From: Burkholderiales bacterium | Lineage (GTDB): Bacteria > Pseudomonadota > Gammaproteobacteria > Burkholderiales > Burkholderiaceae_D | Length of the DNA stretch: 8,505 nt | Assembly (NCBI GenBank): GCA_028868455.1 | Contig: JAGWUK010000098.1 | Coordinates: 1-8,505 of the forward strand | Reading direction: 5' to 3' | Notes under the pieces: generated by a model | Told to the model about the DNA's origin: nothing | The model's database searches: none | What the model saw: only the letters and a program-made list of their open reading frames with translations | Translations under genes and position numbers: made by a program | In this document: positions 6,684 to 8,505 of the stretch, one piece after another | Layout of the letters: each line of letters begins with the position of its first letter | Position numbering within the stretch: the first letter of the stretch is position 1

Positions 6684-7235
6684 ATGGGTAACCGACTTTC
6701 TAAAATTGCGACACGCACCGGCGACGCCGGGACGACTGGACTGGGTGATGGCAGTCGCATTGCCAAAGATGCGCTGCGTGTGCATGCGATGGGCGATGTG
6801 GATGAACTCAATTCGCACCTCGGCGTGCTGATGTGCGAAGACTTGCCGCCGCAGATGAAGCATGAGCTGATGTCGATCCAGCATGATTTGTTCGATATGG
6901 GCGGCGAGCTGTGTATTCCGGGTTATACGCTGATCACGGATGCTCAAGTCGCGCGGCTGGACGATTTGCTGGCGAAGTACAACGCCGATTTGCCACCGTT
7001 AAAAGATTTCATTCTGCCCGGCGGCTCGCGTGCTGCGGCGATTGCGCATGTCTGTCGCACCGTGTGTCGCCGCGCAGAACGCGCCATTGTCAGTCTCGGT
7101 CACAGCGAAACCATCAATGAGCATCCGCGTCAGTATATGAATCGCTTATCGGACCTGATGTTTGTTTTGTCGCGTGTCCTGAATCGCTATGCAGGTGGTA
7201 GCGATGTCTTGTGGGAAAAAGAGCGCGAACGTTGA
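6684..7235 (+). CDS. PduO-type ATP:cob(I)alamin adenosyltransferase
   Basis: A 183-residue enzyme that transfers the adenosyl group of ATP to cob(I)alamin, making adenosylcobalamin in the cytoplasm. The ATP-binding N-terminal motif TRTGDAGTTGL occupies residues 10-20. The conserved FILPGGS (about 109-115), the VCRRAER helix and the YMNRLSDLMFVLSR segment that form the trimeric active site are all present. Length is typical for a stand-alone PduO-type protein. The ATG at 6684 is the only start that keeps the N-terminal motif with a normal lead-in. The 20 bases before it are almost all T and A, with no Shine-Dalgarno. No other cobalamin or propanediol genes lie in the window, so it is probably a stand-alone copy supporting B12-dependent enzymes elsewhere. 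Transcription appears to run alone, divergent from the FAD oxidase. Confidence 0.95.
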   Translation: MGNRLSKIATRTGDAGTTGLGDGSRIAKDALRVHAMGDVDELNSHLGVLMCEDLPPQMKHELMSIQHDLFDMGGELCIPGYTLITDAQVARLDDLLAKYNADLPPLKDFILPGGSRAAAIAHVCRTVCRRAERAIVSLGHSETINEHPRQYMNRLSDLMFVLSRVLNRYAGGSDVLWEKERER

Positions 7236-7240
7236 TTTTT

Positions 7241-7324
7241 ATATACTCCCTGTTTTTTATTGAAAAATTCATTGATAGCGCTGATTCTAAGCGCGGGTTG
7301 AAGAAATACTATAGGGGAGTATAT
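7241..7324. repeat. 10-bp inverted repeat ATATACTCCC / GGGAGTATAT
   Basis: ATATACTCCC at 7241-7250 is repeated exactly in inverted orientation as GGGAGTATAT at 7315-7324, with 64 bp between the arms. G·T pairs are possible one base further at each end. The right arm overlaps the TACT-N7-AGTA palindrome, so the left arm reads as an isolated half-site of the same element. It begins 6 bp after the adenosyltransferase stop, so it could also fold in that gene's 3' mRNA. Confidence 0.45.
7306..7322. promoter_or_regulatory. RcnR/CsoR-family-like operator (TACT-N7-AGTA with G-tract)
   Basis: ATACT (7306-7310) and AGTAT (7318-7322) flank the 7-bp core ATAGGGG. From family knowledge, the nickel/cobalt repressor RcnR binds a TACT-G6-N-AGTA site, also with 7 bases between half-sites; other CsoR/RcnR/FrmR proteins use comparable A/T arms around a G-tract. 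The match in arms and spacing is good, but the G-tract has only four Gs. No such regulator gene is in the window, and no clear promoter overlaps the site. Confidence 0.3.
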
Positions 7325-7506
7325 GTTGTGGCGAAATGGCTTGGGCATTTCCTGATGAGGCGAAAGTGCGTCTCGATCAGCATCGCTGTCTGATTTGCTT
7401 CGCTGCCTAGGGAGGAGGAAGGTCGTCTGCGTTGGCGGGCGGCCATTTTTTTGCAGCAGATTCAAGGTTAAGCGCCGGTGTTTGCGGACGTCGTCGCTTG
7501 ATGGAT

Positions 7507-7535
7507 TTGCACAAAATCCGGCGCTGTGCTTTAAT
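7507..7535 (+). promoter_or_regulatory. Promoter of the ZIP transporter gene
   Basis: The -35 TTGCAC (7507-7512) and -10 TTTAAT (7530-7535, 5 of 6 to TATAAT) are separated by exactly 17 bp. Transcription is expected to start near 7542. The ATG at 7553 would then lie about 10 nt into the message, leaving no room for a Shine-Dalgarno. The -10 overlaps the left end of the palindrome at 7534-7554. Confidence 0.55.
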
Positions 7536-7554
7536 TTGCAACCTAGTTGCAAAT
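7534..7554. promoter_or_regulatory. Putative Zur-type operator overlapping promoter and start codon
   Basis: A perfect palindrome with 9-bp arms, ATTTGCAAC and GTTGCAAAT, separated by CTA. It covers the end of the -10, the predicted start site and the first two bases of the ATG, a classic place for a repressor. The downstream gene is a ZIP metal transporter, so the zinc-responsive Fur-family repressor Zur is the natural candidate. The site is not the gammaproteobacterial Zur box; assignment to a betaproteobacterial Zur site is inference from position, symmetry and target. Confidence 0.55.
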
Positions 7555-8341
7555 GTCGAGGCTTAAAATTCACTCCACGCTGTTATCCATTCTGTTTGCC
7601 ACCTCGATTGCCGGTGTGCTCAGTATCTCTGCCGCGGCAATATTTTCATTTTCTCTGCTGACGAAAGTTGTTGAGCGCATGGTCAGCCTGTCGGTTGGCA
7701 TCATGCTGTCCACGTCCTTGTTGCATGCTTTGCCGGAAGCGTTTGAATCCGGCGCCGATCCGCATACCTTATTCGCCTGCCTGCTCGCTGGTTTGCTGAC
7801 GTTTTTCCTATTGGAGAAATTGGCAATTTTGCGGCATTCGCACCATCATGAGGGAGATGGCCACCATCACGAACATGGGCATGACGCCAGTGAAGCTGGC
7901 AAGGCTGGCTGGATGATTCTGGTCGGCGACGGCCTGCATAATTTTACCGATGGCATTTTGATTGCCGCGGCGTTCCTGGCCGACCCGAATCTCGGATTAG
8001 TCACGGGCCTGGCCATTATTGCGCATGAAATTCCGCAGGAAATCGGCGATTTTATCGTCTTGCTGAATGCTGGATTTACCCGCATGCGCGCATATATGTA
8101 CAACCTGATTTGCAGCATGATGGGGGTCGTGGGTGGCGTGCTTGGCTATTTCACGCTGGGGCAGGCCAGCTCCATGATTCCGTATGTGCTGGTGTTTGCG
8201 TCATCTGGATTTATCTATATCGCCGTCAGCGATCTGATGCCACAAATGCAGCGCCGCGCGACTCTGAGAGAAACCATTCCGCAAATCATTCTGATTGGCG
8301 TCGGTGTGATGTTGGTTTTGTTCGTGACACGACATCGCTGA
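7553..8341 (+). CDS. ZIP-family divalent metal (zinc) transporter
   Basis: A 262-residue inner-membrane protein of the ZIP family, likely importing Zn2+ (possibly also Fe2+, Mn2+ or other divalent ions) into the cytoplasm. Hydrophobic segments lie at about 10-36, 43-60, 72-92, 119-142, 146-172, 184-202, 208-227 and 242-258, consistent with eight helices. The metal site is seen in HNFTDG (129-134) and HEIPQEIGDF (159-168), the LIV-1/ZIP7-like form of the signature rather than the ZupT form (HNFPEG/HNIPEG). Between helices 3 and 4 a cytosolic-type loop, HSHHHEGDGHHHEHGHD (95-111), carries nine histidines, typical of zinc-binding loops in ZIPs. The ATG at 7553 was chosen because the first helix would be lost from the next Met (about residue 43). 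No Shine-Dalgarno precedes it, and a palindrome covers the start, suggesting metal-dependent repression. The gene stands alone and converges on a sulfurtransferase gene. Confidence 0.93.
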   Translation: MSRLKIHSTLLSILFATSIAGVLSISAAAIFSFSLLTKVVERMVSLSVGIMLSTSLLHALPEAFESGADPHTLFACLLAGLLTFFLLEKLAILRHSHHHEGDGHHHEHGHDASEAGKAGWMILVGDGLHNFTDGILIAAAFLADPNLGLVTGLAIIAHEIPQEIGDFIVLLNAGFTRMRAYMYNLICSMMGVVGGVLGYFTLGQASSMIPYVLVFASSGFIYIAVSDLMPQMQRRATLRETIPQIILIGVGVMLVLFVTRHR

Positions 8342-8386
8342 ACTGTGTCATCTGCTGCAGCGATGCCGATGCGTGTGTTGATGCGC

Positions 8387-8503
8387 TTATTTAGCGACAG
8401 GCCGGCTGGGATCGGCGCACCATTCGCTCCAGGAACCCGGATACAGTGCCGCGCCGGACAAACCGGCAACTTCTAGCGCCAGCAAGTTATGGCAAGCTGT
8501 GAC
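8387..8503 (-). CDS. sseA: 3-mercaptopyruvate sulfurtransferase (rhodanese family), 5' partial
   Basis: Only the last 38 codons and the TAA stop are in the window; the gene enters from the right edge. The peptide reads VTACHNLLALEVAGL, then LYPGSWSEWCADPSRPVAK. This is the C-terminus of the second rhodanese domain of SseA-type sulfurtransferases, where CGSGVTAC(H)N and YxGSWSEW are characteristic. The catalytic Cys of the CGSGV-type loop would sit just outside the window, a few residues upstream. The enzyme transfers sulfur from 3-mercaptopyruvate or thiosulfate to acceptors such as cyanide or thiols. It converges on the ZIP gene with 45 bp between the two stops, and I see no clear terminator in that gap. 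Confidence 0.85.
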   Translation of the reverse strand, partial: VTACHNLLALEVAGLSGAALYPGSWSEWCADPSRPVAK

Positions 8504-8505
8504 GC

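Larger units (their letters stand above)
7236..7552. other. 317-bp intergenic region before the ZIP transporter
   Basis: No credible gene was found on either strand; the open frames here have no family character. The region holds a 10-bp inverted repeat (7241-7250 and 7315-7324), a small GCGCT/AGCGC hairpin between the arms (7278-7282 and 7290-7294), an RcnR-like palindrome (7306-7322), and the promoter and operator of the ZIP gene at its right end. A short TGGC/GCCA stem followed by seven T bases (7433-7452) is too weak to call a terminator. Confidence 0.5.

Noticed and set aside
6590..6740. Similarity of CGACGCCCGGACGA upstream to CGACGCCGGGACGA inside the adenosyltransferase start region, as a possible partial duplication
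   Set aside because: The match is about 14 bases with no extension on either side and both copies are GC-rich; chance is sufficient.
6438..6947. Open extension of the FAD oxidase frame upstream by 170 codons on the minus strand
   Set aside because: The extension runs antisense across the start of the cobalamin adenosyltransferase, has no family character, and homology to GlcD/LDHD proteins begins at the ATG at 6437.
7433..7452. TGGC-GGGCG-GCCA stem followed by seven T bases as a terminator
   Set aside because: A 4-bp stem is too short for intrinsic termination, and no gene ends just upstream.
7187..7573. Minus-strand open frame across the gap before the ZIP gene
   Set aside because: It is low-complexity and basic with no recognisable domain, overlaps both flanking genes antisense, and covers the predicted promoter and operator.
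8342..8386. Terminator between the convergent ZIP and sulfurtransferase genes
   Set aside because: The only symmetry, around GCTGCAGC at 8353-8362, leaves no proper loop and has no T-run on either strand.

Overview
The window looks like ordinary chromosome from a betaproteobacterium, most likely Oxalobacteraceae (Herminiimonas/Janthinobacterium-like). That placement is inferred from protein flavour, moderate GC and gene content; no rRNA or other marker is present. There are seven CDSs plus a short piece of an eighth. No mobile element, CRISPR array, tRNA or rRNA is visible. I did not find a convincing new multi-gene system. The most interesting signals are small regulatory ones.

Layout. Positions 2-556 (+) hold the C-terminal part of a DsbA/FrnE-like thioredoxin-fold protein, cut by the window edge. 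It is coupled through an ATGA overlap to a YdhF-type aldo/keto reductase (553-1470, +). A 281-bp gap (1471-1751) carries the probable promoter of a large membrane-bound PAS-GGDEF-EAL protein (1752-4142, +), whose best start is a GTG with a good ribosome binding site. Its 3' end overlaps by 38 bp a convergent LysR regulator (4105-4992, -). The LysR gene lies 26 bp downstream of a D-lactate dehydrogenase/GlcD-type FAD oxidase (5019-6437, -), and the two probably form an operon. A divergent 246-bp region with several TTTGTG/CACAAA inverted repeats separates the oxidase from a PduO-type cobalamin adenosyltransferase (6684-7235, +). A 317-bp gap follows, and then a ZIP-family metal transporter with a His-rich loop (7553-8341, +). 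The right edge holds the last 38 codons of a 3-mercaptopyruvate sulfurtransferase (8387-8503, -).

How the parts relate. Most neighbours are independent housekeeping or accessory metabolic genes. Two regulatory arrangements stand out. (1) The ZIP gene has a near-consensus promoter whose -10 end, start site and start codon are covered by a 9+3+9 perfect palindrome, as expected for a repressor such as Zur; the mRNA leader would be only about 10 nt with no Shine-Dalgarno. (2) About 230 bp upstream of the ZIP start lies a TACT-N7-AGTA site with a G-tract, resembling RcnR/CsoR-family operators, with an inverted half copy 60-70 bp away. The c-di-GMP gene also has an extended -10 promoter with a bulged inverted repeat over its -35 region.
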